Source of the DNA: an uncultured Caulobacter sp.
GTDB lineage: Bacteria > Pseudomonadota > Alphaproteobacteria > Caulobacterales > Caulobacteraceae
NCBI GenBank assembly: GCA_913776195.1
Contig: CAJYMH010000031.1
Span: 248,001-312,000, forward strand
Direction: 5' to 3'
DNA: 64,000 nt
The position numbers were made by a program, and so were the translations under genes. Below the pieces are notes generated by a model that saw only the letters and a list, made by a program, of their open reading frames with translations, made no database searches and was not told where the DNA came from. Of the stretch, positions 46,378 through 56,060 are shown one piece after another (positions within the stretch are counted from its first letter, which is position 1; each line of letters starts with the position of its first letter).

Positions 46378-47556
46378 ATGAGCGACAACAAGACTGGCAA
46401 AAACCGCCTGGCCTTCGCCACGCGCACCATCCATGGCGGCCAAAGCCACGACCCGACCACGGGCGCGGTGATGGTGCCGATCTACGCCACTTCGACCTAC
46501 GCCCAGACCAGCCCTGGCGAGCACAAGGGCTTCGAGTACAGCCGCAGCCACAACCCGACCCGTTTCGCCTTCGAGCGCGCGGTGGCGGACCTGGAAAGCG
46601 GCGCGGCGGGCTTCGCCTTCGCCTCCGGCCTGGCGGCGGCCTCGACGATCCTGGAGATCCTCGACAGCGGCGCTCACGTGATCGCCAGCGACGACCTCTA
46701 TGGCGGCTCGTTCCGGCTGTTCGACAAGGTGCGCAAGCGCTCCGCCGGTCTGGACTTCACCTTCGTGGACATGGCCGACCTGTCGGCCATCGAGGCGGCC
46801 ATTCGCCCCGAGACGAAGATGATCTGGGTGGAGACGCCCACCAATCCGATGCTGCGCCTGGCGGATCTGGCGGCCATCGCCGAGCTGGCCAAGAAGCACG
46901 GCCTGATCACCGTCGCCGACAACACCTTCTGCAGCCCCTACGTCCAACGTCCGCTGGAGCTGGGCTTCGACGTAGTCATGCACTCGGCCACCAAGTACCT
47001 GAACGGCCACTCCGACGTGGTGGCCGGCGTGGCGGTGGTGGGCGAAAACGCTGAAGTCGCCGACAAGCTGAAGTTCCTGCAGAACGCCGTGGGCGGCGTG
47101 CTTGGCCCCTTCGACAGCTTCCTGGCCCTGCGGGGCGTGAAGACCCTGGCCCTGCGGATGCAGCGCGCCTGCGACAACGCCCTGGCTATCGCCCAGTGGC
47201 TGGAGGCGCGAGACGACATCGCCCGCGTGGTCTATCCGGGCCTGGCCTCCCATCCGCAGCATGACCTGGCCAAGCGCCAGATGATGCACGGCTTCGGCGG
47301 CATAATTTCGGTCGACATAGAGGGAGGCCTCGCGCCGGCCCGTCGGATGCTTGAGCGCACCCGCCTGTTCACCCTGGCCGAAAGTCTGGGCGGGGTTGAA
47401 AGCCTGATCGAACATCCGGCGATCATGACCCACGCCTCGATCCCCGCCGAACAGCGCCAAGCGCTAGGCATCACCGACGGCTTGGTCAGGCTTTCGGTGG
47501 GGATCGAGGATCTCGACGACCTGAAATCCGATCTCGCGCAAGCCCTCGAAGGCTGA
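46378..47556 (+). CDS. Cystathionine gamma-lyase-type PLP enzyme
   Basis: 392 residues. PLP Lys206 in HSATKYLNGHSD, and the family signature HNPTRFAFE. The Cys/Met metabolism family includes gamma-synthase, beta-lyase and gamma-lyase. Its place behind cbs argues for cystathionine gamma-lyase, completing methionine to cysteine transsulfuration. Confidence 0.93.
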   Translation: MSDNKTGKNRLAFATRTIHGGQSHDPTTGAVMVPIYATSTYAQTSPGEHKGFEYSRSHNPTRFAFERAVADLESGAAGFAFASGLAAASTILEILDSGAHVIASDDLYGGSFRLFDKVRKRSAGLDFTFVDMADLSAIEAAIRPETKMIWVETPTNPMLRLADLAAIAELAKKHGLITVADNTFCSPYVQRPLELGFDVVMHSATKYLNGHSDVVAGVAVVGENAEVADKLKFLQNAVGGVLGPFDSFLALRGVKTLALRMQRACDNALAIAQWLEARDDIARVVYPGLASHPQHDLAKRQMMHGFGGIISVDIEGGLAPARRMLERTRLFTLAESLGGVESLIEHPAIMTHASIPAEQRQALGITDGLVRLSVGIEDLDDLKSDLAQALEG

Positions 47557-48454
47557 TGTGCTGGCGCTTGCGGCGACGTTCGCTTGCCGTCGGCTTGGGC
47601 GCGGGCGGATGCATGGGGGGCAGGTCGGCCTGAGCGTCCTCTGACAGGATGCGGATCGCCAGCAGTAGGTCCGACTTGGTCGAGCCTTCGTCCTCGCGCG
47701 CCGTCCACACCCGCACTGCGCCTTCGACGAAAGCTTCGCTCATGGCGGTGATTTCGACCACCGGGGGCGGATCCTTGCGAATGCGCGGGTCTGCGGCGAT
47801 GCGGGCGTTTACGGCCTCGAGCATGGCGGGGATGTCGGTCTTGTAGGGAACCTTCCAAACCAGATCGGCGCGATGTCTTGGGTAGTGAGTGTAGTTGAGG
47901 ATCACATCGCCGAAGACCTTGCCGTTTGGCACGATGACCTTGGTGTTGTCGCCCGTGGCGAGTTCGGTGACGAAAAGGTCCAGCGAGGTGACGACGCCCT
48001 TGCGGGTCGCTGTCTCGATGGTGTCGCCCACGCGATAGGGGCGGAAGATCAGCAACATCACTCCGGCGGCGACATTAGACAGCGTGCCTTGTAGGGCCAG
48101 GCCCACGGCCAAGGACGCCGCGCCGAGCACCGCCAGGATCGAGGTGGTCTGCACGCCCAGCTGTTGCAGGACTGCGATCACGCCCACGAAGATGATCAGG
48201 TAGCGCGTCAGCGACGCGCCGAAGCTGGCCAGGGTCGGGTCCGGATTGTGTCTATGAACCCGGGTCAGAGCGCGGCGAACCACCCCTGAAAGTGTCTTGG
48301 CCAGCCAGAAAGTGACAGCCAGGATGATGATCGCGGCGAGCAGATTGACCGCGAAGGAGCCGAACATGTCGACGGCCTTGCGGACGAGGTTCTCGTCCAG
48401 GGTGATGGGGTTGCGAACGGCCTGTTCGACTTCCTTCGGTGCGTTGGTCTGCAT
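47486..48454 (-). CDS. MscS-family mechanosensitive channel
   Basis: 322 residues from ATG 48454. Three membrane helices (about 33-52, 80-100, 110-130), the pore-helix motif GLALQGTLSNVAAG and FRPYRVGD of MscS, then the cytosolic vestibule. The last 60 residues are Pro/Arg-rich and unusual. The 3' end runs 71 bases into the 3' end of the lyase gene on the other strand, so either the tail is real or the stop is late by drift. Confidence 0.9.
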   Translation of the reverse strand: MQTNAPKEVEQAVRNPITLDENLVRKAVDMFGSFAVNLLAAIIILAVTFWLAKTLSGVVRRALTRVHRHNPDPTLASFGASLTRYLIIFVGVIAVLQQLGVQTTSILAVLGAASLAVGLALQGTLSNVAAGVMLLIFRPYRVGDTIETATRKGVVTSLDLFVTELATGDNTKVIVPNGKVFGDVILNYTHYPRHRADLVWKVPYKTDIPAMLEAVNARIAADPRIRKDPPPVVEITAMSEAFVEGAVRVWTAREDEGSTKSDLLLAIRILSEDAQADLPPMHPPAPKPTASERRRKRQHISLRGLARDRISGRRDPRSPPKA

Positions 48455-48603
48455 GTCTCTGGAATGAAAGCTGCGCCCCGGTCCGTCAACGGGTCTCGCT
48501 GGTCCAAGTTCCGGTTTGAACATTCAAGCGGAGCCTTTGACGCTCCATAGGACTTGAGTGTTAGGAAGACGCGGGACCGAACCTGCGAAGATGAGCCACG
48601 CCC

Positions 48604-49782
48604 ATGCCCGACACGCCTCTGTCCGCCTTCGAGCCTCGCCGTCGCCGCCGTTTGCCGCACAGCCCCGTCAGCGCCGAGCCGCGCGGGTTCGAGGGCGTGC
48701 GCCTGACGGTCAGTGAAGCTCAGGACGCCCTGACCGCCGCCGCCGACCGGATCGCCGCGCCGCGCTCACTGTTCTCGCGCCAGCCCTTCGACATCCTGGC
48801 CGTATCAGGCGGCGCCGCCGGCGGCGCGTTCGGGGCCGGCGTGCTCGTGGGCCTTTCACGGGCCGGGCGGCGGCCGGACTTCGCCATCGTCACCGGCGTA
48901 TCGACCGGGGCGCTGATCGCGCCCTTCGCCTTCCTGGGCTCGGAATGGGACGAGCGGCTGACCGACGCCTATGTGGGCGGGCACGCCGCACGACTGCTGA
49001 GCCGCAAGGCGCTTCCGGGCCTCGGCGGCCTGCTGCGGGCGGACGCGCTGGACGCGCTGATCGCCCCCTTCGTTGACGAGGACATGTTGTTGGCGGTCGC
49101 TCGGGCCCACGCCGAGGGACGGCGACTGTTCGTAGCCACCACCGATCTAGACCGGCAACAGGCCTGCATCTGGGACATGGGCGCGATCGCGTCCTACGGC
49201 CGTCCAGGCGACAGCGATGCGCCCCTGAAGCTGTTCCGTGACGTCCTGGCTGCTTCCGCCAGCCTCCCGGGCCTGTTCCCGCCGCGCATGATCGCCAGCC
49301 GCGCGGACGGTGAGGACTTCGAGGAGATGCATGTGGATGGCGGCGTCGCCGCGCCGTTGTTCATCCTGCCGGAAGCCTTGCTGCGAGACCGCAACATCGG
49401 CCGCCGTTTCCGGGGCGGGCGCGTGCGGGTGATCGTCAACACGGTGTTGGATCCGGCGCCCAAGAGCACGCCGATGAGCCTGCCGTCGATCCTGATGCGC
49501 AGCTTCGACACCATGCTGCGGTTCTCGTACCGCCAGGCCATCAGCGTGGCGGCCACCTTCTGCGCCGGCGCCGGAGTGCCGCTGGAGATCGCCTCGATCC
49601 CCTATGATCCGGCCCATGGCAGCATGGTGAAGTTCGACACTGACAGTATGCGACGAATGTTTGACGCCGCGGTGGAAAGCGTCGCCGAGGGCAAGGCCTG
49701 GGTCACGGCGACGCCGGAGCCCGAGACGATCAGCGGCATGTTCACCCGCTCGTTCCGGCCCGGAAAACCCGCACCGGTCTAG
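48604..49782 (+). CDS. Patatin-like phospholipase
   Basis: 392 residues. The glycine-rich oxyanion loop SGGAAGGAFGAG, nucleophile S100 in GVSTG and catalytic Asp in HVDGGVAAP define the Ser-Asp dyad. No signal peptide; the Arg-rich N-terminus is soluble. Acts on lipids or acyl esters. Confidence 0.91.
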   Translation: MPDTPLSAFEPRRRRRLPHSPVSAEPRGFEGVRLTVSEAQDALTAAADRIAAPRSLFSRQPFDILAVSGGAAGGAFGAGVLVGLSRAGRRPDFAIVTGVSTGALIAPFAFLGSEWDERLTDAYVGGHAARLLSRKALPGLGGLLRADALDALIAPFVDEDMLLAVARAHAEGRRLFVATTDLDRQQACIWDMGAIASYGRPGDSDAPLKLFRDVLAASASLPGLFPPRMIASRADGEDFEEMHVDGGVAAPLFILPEALLRDRNIGRRFRGGRVRVIVNTVLDPAPKSTPMSLPSILMRSFDTMLRFSYRQAISVAATFCAGAGVPLEIASIPYDPAHGSMVKFDTDSMRRMFDAAVESVAEGKAWVTATPEPETISGMFTRSFRPGKPAPV

Positions 49783-49787
49783 ACCCA

Positions 49788-50084
49788 TCAGATGTAGCGT
49801 GGAATCGGCGTCAGTTGCGGGGTCTGATCCGGCAATTCGATGAAGATGTCGTCCACGTAGCACCAGCCCCAGCCCTCGGGCGGGTCATAGCCTTCGATGA
49901 CGGGATGACGCGTGGCGTGGAAATGCGCCGTGGCGTGGCGGTTCGGCGACTGGTCGCAGCAGCCCACATGTCCGCAGGCCCGACAGAGTCGCAGGTGGAC
50001 CCAAATGTCGCCGGATTTCAGGCATTCCTCGCAGCCCTTGGCGCTCGGCGTGACTGTCCTGACCGTTGCTAGATGCTCGCACAT
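49788..50084 (-). CDS. UBP-type zinc-finger protein
   Basis: 98 residues, the whole protein being one ZnF-UBP domain. Zinc ligands include C2, H4, C18, C21, C34, C37, C42 or C43, H50, H54, H56 and H60; the HAxAHFHATRHP pattern is diagnostic. In eukaryotes the domain binds the C-terminal tail of ubiquitin. It follows the flavoprotein at 50100 by 15 bases and the two form an operon. Confidence 0.93.
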   Translation of the reverse strand: MCEHLATVRTVTPSAKGCEECLKSGDIWVHLRLCRACGHVGCCDQSPNRHATAHFHATRHPVIEGYDPPEGWGWCYVDDIFIELPDQTPQLTPIPRYI

Positions 50085-50099
50085 GGGCGTTTCTCGGGG

Positions 50100-51755
50100 C
50101 TAGGCGCCGGGCTCGTCGAGCGCGGCCAGGTACTGGTGAATCTGCGCGACCACCGCCGCACCCTCACCGACGGCGGCGGCGACCCGCTTCGTCGAGCCGG
50201 CCCGTACATCCCCAATGGCGAAGACTCCGGCGCGATCGGTCTGCAGGGAAGATGAACGAGTGATGACGAACCCCCTGTCGTCATGACGCACGCAGCCCTC
50301 CAGCCATCCGGCGTTCGGGTCGGCTCCGACGAAGAGGAACAGGTGCCGCAGTTCGCAGCGGTGCGCCTCACCGGAACGCACATCGCGCAGGTGAGCCGCG
50401 ATCAGGCCGACGTCGCAATCGCCCTCCAGGGCGGTGACCTCGGTGCGGGTGTGAATTTGCACGTTCGGCAGGGCGGCGATCCGGTCGATCAGGTAGCGCG
50501 ACATGGACGACTCCAGCCCCTCGCCGCGAATGATCAGGTGAAGCTGACGCACCTTGGGCGCCAGGAAGGCCACCGCCTGTCCGGCGGAGTTGCCTCCGCC
50601 CACAAGGGCGACCTCCTCGCCGGCGCAAAGGCGAGCCTCCACGGGCGAAGCCCAGTAGGAGACTCCGCCGCCCTCGAACGGCGTAAGGTTCTCGATTCCG
50701 GGGCGGCGGTAGCGGGCGCCCGAGGCGACCACGACGGTCCTGGCCTGAACCACGGCGCCGTTGGTCAACTCCACCTTCAAAGGGGAGCCGATCGGCTCGT
50801 GATCCTCCGGGCAGCGAAGACGGGCCACCTCCAGGGGAATGGCCAGCTCGACGCCGAACTTCAGGGCCTGATTATAGGCGCGCCCGGCCAGGGCCTGACC
50901 GGAAATGCCGGTGGGAAACCCGAGATAGTTCTCGATCCGCGCCGAAGCGCCGGCCTGTCCGCCTATGGCCCGTTGGTCAAGCACCAGGACCGACAGCCCC
51001 TCCGACGCGGCATAGACGGCGGCGGCCAAGCCTGCCGGACCGGCCCCGACGATGGCCACATCGTACAGCTTGTCGGAGTCGAGGTCCGGCGTCATGCCCA
51101 GGCAGAGCGCAGCCTCGGCGTCGCTGGGGCGCCTCAGCACCGTGCCGTTGGGGCAGATCATCAGCGGCAGGTCGACCGCCGCCACGCCAAGCCGCTGGAC
51201 GATGGCGCGGCCCTCGGCGTCGGCCTCCGCGTCGATCAGGGTGTTGGGATAGCCGTTGCGAGTGAGGAAGCCCTGCAGCCGGGTCAGGTCCGGGTCGCCT
51301 TGCTCCCCGATCAGAACGGAACCGGCCGCCCCGCTTTCGATCAGTCCGACCCGACGCAGAATCAGGGCCCGCATGATGATCTCGCCGATCTCGGCGGAGC
51401 CGATCACTAGCGCCCGCAGGTGCGGCGCGTCCAGCGGGACCGCCGTGCAGCCGCCGGGACCCGCCTTGCCCTCAGCCAGGGAGCCGCGTCCGGCCAGCTG
51501 GCTGACCTCGCCGGTGAACTGGCCGGCTTGCTGAGTTGTGATCGGCTCCTCGTGGCCCAGGCCGTCGCGCCGGACCACGACGATCTCGCCGTCGAGAATC
51601 AGCCACAGGGGCGAATGATGCTCCCCGATCTTGAAGATGACTTCATCCGCCTCGAACCGTTGCGGCGCTCCGCTGGCGAAGCCCTGCGCCACGGCCAGCT
51701 GCGCGGCGTCGAGGACCGGGAACATCTGGTGGTATCGGTCGTCGATCACAGCCAT
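50100..51755 (-). CDS. cNMP-binding, thioredoxin-reductase-like flavoprotein without CxxC
   Basis: 551 residues. A cyclic-nucleotide-binding-like domain (about 15-130), a thioredoxin-fold segment without CxxC (about 145-220) and a thioredoxin-reductase-like FAD/NAD(P)H domain (about 231-550) with DVAIVGAGPAGLAAA and VALVGGGNSAGQA. Where thioredoxin reductases have SYCATCD, this one reads SYWASPVEA (366-374), so the redox cysteine pair is gone. It can still oxidise NAD(P)H, perhaps passing electrons elsewhere. Linked to the UBP zinc finger downstream. Confidence 0.9.
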   Translation of the reverse strand: MAVIDDRYHQMFPVLDAAQLAVAQGFASGAPQRFEADEVIFKIGEHHSPLWLILDGEIVVVRRDGLGHEEPITTQQAGQFTGEVSQLAGRGSLAEGKAGPGGCTAVPLDAPHLRALVIGSAEIGEIIMRALILRRVGLIESGAAGSVLIGEQGDPDLTRLQGFLTRNGYPNTLIDAEADAEGRAIVQRLGVAAVDLPLMICPNGTVLRRPSDAEAALCLGMTPDLDSDKLYDVAIVGAGPAGLAAAVYAASEGLSVLVLDQRAIGGQAGASARIENYLGFPTGISGQALAGRAYNQALKFGVELAIPLEVARLRCPEDHEPIGSPLKVELTNGAVVQARTVVVASGARYRRPGIENLTPFEGGGVSYWASPVEARLCAGEEVALVGGGNSAGQAVAFLAPKVRQLHLIIRGEGLESSMSRYLIDRIAALPNVQIHTRTEVTALEGDCDVGLIAAHLRDVRSGEAHRCELRHLFLFVGADPNAGWLEGCVRHDDRGFVITRSSSLQTDRAGVFAIGDVRAGSTKRVAAAVGEGAAVVAQIHQYLAALDEPGA

Positions 51756-51897
51756 GACGTCCCCGTTCGGTTCTGCTCGACGAGACGTTGCGGCGGACGC
51801 CGCCGCCCCGCAAGGGGCGAACGGTGAAACGAACCTGCAAAAGCAGCCGCCGCCGCGCGGAGCGACATTGCAGCCGCTCTGGCGGAAGTAGGGCGAC

Positions 51898-52638
51898 TTA
51901 GGCTGCGGTCGCCATGGCCGGGACCATCTGGGTCGCTTGACGGACGCGATCCGGATAGGCGCGAATGGCGGCGTGCAGGCGACGGGCCTCCGCCAGGACC
52001 ATGCGCGAGGCCCAGGACAGTTCCTGTTCCGGCCGGGCGCCGTCGAAGCGGTGGCGGGTGGCGAAGGAGGTCTCGCCCTTGAAGGTCAGGCCGGTGGCGG
52101 CGCTCACCCGTTCAAAGGTCGCGCGATTGTCGACCGCCATATCCTCCATCTGGACGAAGGTGATGCCGCGGCGGAGCTTCCAGGCGGACCGATAGTACCC
52201 CAGCCAGCAGAGCAGGGCGGTGAAGGCGCTGAACTGCACGCCCCAGGCCATCACATGCGCGCTGTGCGAACGGTGGCGCAGCGACAGGGCCGCCTCCAGC
52301 GGATCGCGGATCATGACGACTGTCGGCACGTTATTTTCGACGGCCTCGCGCAGGGCGAAGGCGCGGTGGGAGTGCGAACGCACGCGGCCGGCGTCCTTCG
52401 CCGCCACATTACCGACGAGGAAGCTGTTGCCCGAGTGCCGGAAACCTTCGATGACCACGGCGTCGCGCGGCAGGGCGGGGTCGCCCTGAACGTCTTCCTG
52501 GCGGCGGAACAGGGCGTTGCCCGCGCGGCGGACCAGCCTGTAGGCGCGATAGTTGTCCGGCAGCAGCCAGTAGCTGGCGCAGATCGTTACGCTAAGCACA
52601 AAACCGGAAAGACCACGCCCACGCGTCGACGCCACCAT
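51898..52638 (-). CDS. Sulfotransferase-like P-loop protein
   Basis: 246 residues from ATG 52638 (AGGGG upstream). A short hydrophobic start (about 10-28) may be a membrane anchor. The 5'-phosphosulfate-like loop EGFRHSGNSFLV and the 3'-phosphate-like motif VVMIRDPLEAALSLRHR match the PAPS-dependent sulfotransferase fold. Substrate unknown; surface polysaccharide is a reasonable guess. A CtrA-like motif lies at 52720-52734. Confidence 0.75.
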   Translation of the reverse strand: MVASTRGRGLSGFVLSVTICASYWLLPDNYRAYRLVRRAGNALFRRQEDVQGDPALPRDAVVIEGFRHSGNSFLVGNVAAKDAGRVRSHSHRAFALREAVENNVPTVVMIRDPLEAALSLRHRSHSAHVMAWGVQFSAFTALLCWLGYYRSAWKLRRGITFVQMEDMAVDNRATFERVSAATGLTFKGETSFATRHRFDGARPEQELSWASRMVLAEARRLHAAIRAYPDRVRQATQMVPAMATAA

Positions 52639-52753
52639 GCCACCCCTTTGCAGTTCCCCCAGGCGCCGACCCGCGACAGGTCGTCACTCGTGGAACTACG
52701 GTATGGCGAAGCTTGGCTGTTAGTAAAGCGTTAAGGTTTTCGGGCCGTCGCGG

Positions 52754-53869
52754 TCACCCCGTGAGGCCCAGCATGATGATCGAGACCAGGAACAGGCTCA
52801 GGGTCACCGCGCAGAAGTTCAGCAGCAGGAACAGGCGCCAGCTGGTCGATAAGACGCTTAGTCCATAGGCGCCCTTGAGCTGGGCGAACATATGGACCGG
52901 TATCGCGAGCATGACGGCCGAAAAGACCAGATTCAGTCGCGCTCCCGCCCACATCGCTACGGAGCCGAGCAGCATCAGGATGGCGATGAAGGTGAGGGAA
53001 TACAGGACGAAGACGCCGTGGTCGTAGAGTGTGAACTGCCGCTTCCACACGAACAGAAGGGCCACGAACGGAATCGAGATCGGGATCAGCAGGAAGCTGA
53101 ACTTGTAGAAGGTCTGCTGAATTTTATAGAGCGCCAGCTCCGGGTTCTGGAGCTTCTTTTTCAGCTTCTTGTCCAGGCCCTTGTCGCCCGTGTTGACCTT
53201 GATGTCGCCTTTGGCGGCCATGGACTGAAGCTCCTTAGCCCAGTCATTGGTGATAACCCCCACGTCCGGCGCCGACGGATTGTTGGACATCAGTTCATTG
53301 GCGGCTTCCAGATCGGCGCGCGCCTTATTCACACGAACGCTGGCCGCCTTGCGTTGCTCGGGGCTCGCGGCGGCGGGAAGCTGCTCCATAGCCACCTCGG
53401 CCTGGGTGACCTCATTGGCGGCCCGAAACAGGGTGGTGCCGCTGACCGGCGGCTTGGCGGCGGCCGTTGGGGCGGGTTCGCCCTCCTGTCGAGCGGCAGG
53501 AGCGAAGCTCAGCAGCATGAACACCACGAAGACCGTGAACAGGTACATGCCCAGGGGCGAAACATAACGAGAGCGCTTGCCCTCGACCCACTCCCGGGTC
53601 AGGCGGCCAGGGTTCAGGAACAGTAGCGGCAGAGTGCGCCAGATACGGCTGTCGAAGTGCATGACCCCATGCAGGATCTCTTCGCCCAGGTGCAGCAGGG
53701 AGCGGTGCACATGGGTCGGCTGACCGCAGTTGGAGCAGAACTTGCCGCTGGTCTGCGCGCCGCAATCCGCGCACATGCCGTGATGTTCGCCGGCCTTCCC
53801 TTCGCCCCGCTCCACGGCCCCGCCGATCAGTCCGTGCGTGGCGCCTACGCCCGCCGCATCGATATCCAT
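52754..53869 (-). CDS. DUF3667 membrane protein
   Basis: 371 residues from ATG 53869; AGGGG is 6 bases upstream, favouring it over ATG 53875. A zinc-ribbon (CADCGAQ ... FCSNCGQ, about 33-50) precedes the RTLPLLFLNPGRLTREWVEG motif of DUF3667, one membrane helix near 105-125, a coiled linker (about 145-240) and three or four helices near the C-terminus. Function unknown. Confidence 0.85.
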   Translation of the reverse strand: MDIDAAGVGATHGLIGGAVERGEGKAGEHHGMCADCGAQTSGKFCSNCGQPTHVHRSLLHLGEEILHGVMHFDSRIWRTLPLLFLNPGRLTREWVEGKRSRYVSPLGMYLFTVFVVFMLLSFAPAARQEGEPAPTAAAKPPVSGTTLFRAANEVTQAEVAMEQLPAAASPEQRKAASVRVNKARADLEAANELMSNNPSAPDVGVITNDWAKELQSMAAKGDIKVNTGDKGLDKKLKKKLQNPELALYKIQQTFYKFSFLLIPISIPFVALLFVWKRQFTLYDHGVFVLYSLTFIAILMLLGSVAMWAGARLNLVFSAVMLAIPVHMFAQLKGAYGLSVLSTSWRLFLLLNFCAVTLSLFLVSIIMLGLTG

Positions 53870-54017
53870 GGCCATCCCCTGCTGCCCATGCCGAACCTTT
53901 AGCGCTGTTCGCTCCGTTCAGCCAACGCGGGTCTTGGGGCTGACATTCGCGCCTCGCAACAGTCGGTTACAGGGTTTGTCTCGAAAGCGCCGCCGGAGCG
54001 CCTTAAGAGGCCGGCGC

Positions 54018-55181
54018 ATGAGCATGATTCCCTTCATCGACCTGGCCGCCCAGCAGCGCCGTATCCGCGACCGCCTCGACGCAGCCATGGCGCGCGTCCT
54101 CGATCATGGCGGCTACGTCATGGGGCCGGAGGTCCGGGAGTTCGAGGCCAAGCTCGCCGCACACGGTCAGGCGAAGCTTGCCCTGTCCTGCGCCAACGGC
54201 ACGGACGCCATCGCCCTGCCGCTGATGGCCTGGGAGATCGGGGAGGGCGACGCGGTGTTTTGCCCGTCCTTCACCTTCACGGCGACGGCCGAGGTCGTGC
54301 CGTGGACAAACGCCACGCCGGTCTTCGTGGACATCCTGCCGGACACGTTCAATCTCGACCCCGCCAAGCTGGAAGCCGCCATCGCCGCCGTGAAGGCCAA
54401 GGGCGAGCTGAAGCCGGCGGCGGTGATCGCTGTCGACCTGTTCGGCCAGCCGGCCGACTATCCGGCCCTGCGCGCCATCTGCGACCGAGAGGGACTGAAG
54501 CTGATCGCCGACAGCGCCCAGGGCTTCGGCTGCACACTGAACGGCAAGCATCCGCTGCACTGGGCGGACGTGGCCACCACCAGCTTCTTTCCGGCCAAGC
54601 CCCTGGGCTGTTATGGCGACGGCGGCGCTGTCCTGACCAATGACCAGGCGCTCTGGGACCTGATGGACAGCTTCCGCATCCACGGCAAGGCGGTGGCCTC
54701 CGACCTGAACGGTCGCGTCTTCGAGCATGAAGCCAAGTATCTCAACGCCCGCATCGGCATGAACTCGCGGCTCGACACTCTGCAGGCGGCGATCCTGATC
54801 GAGAAGCTGGCGATCTTCGAGGAAGAGATCGCCATGCGCCAGGTCGTGGCCGACCGCTACGCCGAGGGTCTGAAGGGCGCGGTTCTTGCTACGCCCAAGG
54901 TGATTCAAGGCGGCCAATCCGTCTGGGCCCAGTACGTCATCGAGCACGAGAACCGCGACGGACTCGCCGCCCACCTGAAGACGCAAGGTGTTCCCACCGC
55001 CGTCTACTATCCGGTGCCCATGCACCAGCAGGAGCCTTACGCTTGCTTCCCGCAAGGCGAGGGCGGCCTGCCTGTGACGGAGTCCAAGGCCGCCACGGTC
55101 CTGGCCCTGCCGATGCACCCCTATATGGATGAAGCCATCCAGACCCGGATCATCGTCGCTATCCGGGCCTTCAACGGCTAG
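54018..55181 (+). CDS. WbpE-like sugar aminotransferase (DegT/DnrJ/EryC1)
   Basis: 387 residues. PLP Lys194 in FFPAKPLGCYGDGG, and the start IPFIDLAAQQ resemble WbpE/WlbC, which aminates UDP-2-acetamido-hexuluronate at C3. Ribosome site AAGAGG 7 bases upstream. No other genes of that pathway are adjacent. Its TAG overlaps the stop of the convergent persulfide dioxygenase gene. Confidence 0.9.
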   Translation: MSMIPFIDLAAQQRRIRDRLDAAMARVLDHGGYVMGPEVREFEAKLAAHGQAKLALSCANGTDAIALPLMAWEIGEGDAVFCPSFTFTATAEVVPWTNATPVFVDILPDTFNLDPAKLEAAIAAVKAKGELKPAAVIAVDLFGQPADYPALRAICDREGLKLIADSAQGFGCTLNGKHPLHWADVATTSFFPAKPLGCYGDGGAVLTNDQALWDLMDSFRIHGKAVASDLNGRVFEHEAKYLNARIGMNSRLDTLQAAILIEKLAIFEEEIAMRQVVADRYAEGLKGAVLATPKVIQGGQSVWAQYVIEHENRDGLAAHLKTQGVPTAVYYPVPMHQQEPYACFPQGEGGLPVTESKAATVLALPMHPYMDEAIQTRIIVAIRAFNG

Positions 55182-56035
55182 ATCGCGTTCACGGGAAGGC
55201 GCAGAAACACCCGTCCCGACGGCTCGGGCGGGGGCAGGGCGCCAGCGCGGATGTTCACCTGCAGCGAAGGCAGGATCAGGGTGGGGGCGGCGAGGGTCGC
55301 ATCCCGCGCCTCGCGCATGGCGACGAACTCGGCCTCGCCGACACTGTCGCGAACGTGGACGTTCCCTTCGCGCTCGGCCGCGACCGTGGTCTCCCACTGC
55401 GGGTCACGCCCGGCGGGCTGATAGTCGTGGCCGACGAAAATCCGCGTTTCCGGGGGCAGGGCCAGAATCTTGCGGATCGAACGATAGAGCACGGCGGCGT
55501 CTCCCCCCGGAAAGTCGGCCCGCGCCGTGCCGTAGTCGGGCATGAAGAGCGTGTCTCCGACAAAGGCGGCGTCACCGATGCGATAGGTCACGCAGGCGGG
55601 CGTATGGCCGGGGGTATGCAGAACCGAAATGTTCAATTCGCCCAAAGGCAAGGTCTGGCCTTCATCGATCAGATGATCGAAGGCGCGGCCGTCCGCATGA
55701 ACATCGTCGGCGTCGAAGAGAGGGCCGAAGGTCTTCTGCACTTGGGTGATATGGGCGCCGATGACGATCTTGGCGCCTGTGCGCTCGCGGATCAGTTCCG
55801 CAGCGGAGAGGTGATCAGCGTGCGCGTGGGTTTCCAACACATAGGTCAGCGCCAACCCCTGGTCGGCGATCTGCGCCAGAAGCTTGTCGGCTGAGGCGGT
55901 GCTGATCCGCGCCGCCTTGGGATCGAAGTCCAGCACCGGATCGACGATCGCCGCCTGAAGGCTGATGGGATCGGAAACGATATAGCTGACCGTAGAGGTG
56001 GCCGGATCGAAGAAGGCTTGAACCAATGGGGTCAT
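55178..56035 (-). CDS. blh: MBL-fold persulfide dioxygenase-like protein (Blh type)
   Basis: 285 residues. Metal motif THAHADH (H70, H72, D74, H75), then HTPGHTPA, GDTLFMPDYGTAR and VGHDYQ, the pattern of ETHE1/Blh enzymes that oxidise glutathione persulfide to sulfite. Divergent from bigR, 62 bases apart, with an operator-like repeat between. Confidence 0.93.
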   Translation of the reverse strand: MTPLVQAFFDPATSTVSYIVSDPISLQAAIVDPVLDFDPKAARISTASADKLLAQIADQGLALTYVLETHAHADHLSAAELIRERTGAKIVIGAHITQVQKTFGPLFDADDVHADGRAFDHLIDEGQTLPLGELNISVLHTPGHTPACVTYRIGDAAFVGDTLFMPDYGTARADFPGGDAAVLYRSIRKILALPPETRIFVGHDYQPAGRDPQWETTVAAEREGNVHVRDSVGEAEFVAMREARDATLAAPTLILPSLQVNIRAGALPPPEPSGRVFLRLPVNAI

Positions 56036-56060
56036 AGCGGGTCTCCTGGTGAATGCGCCA

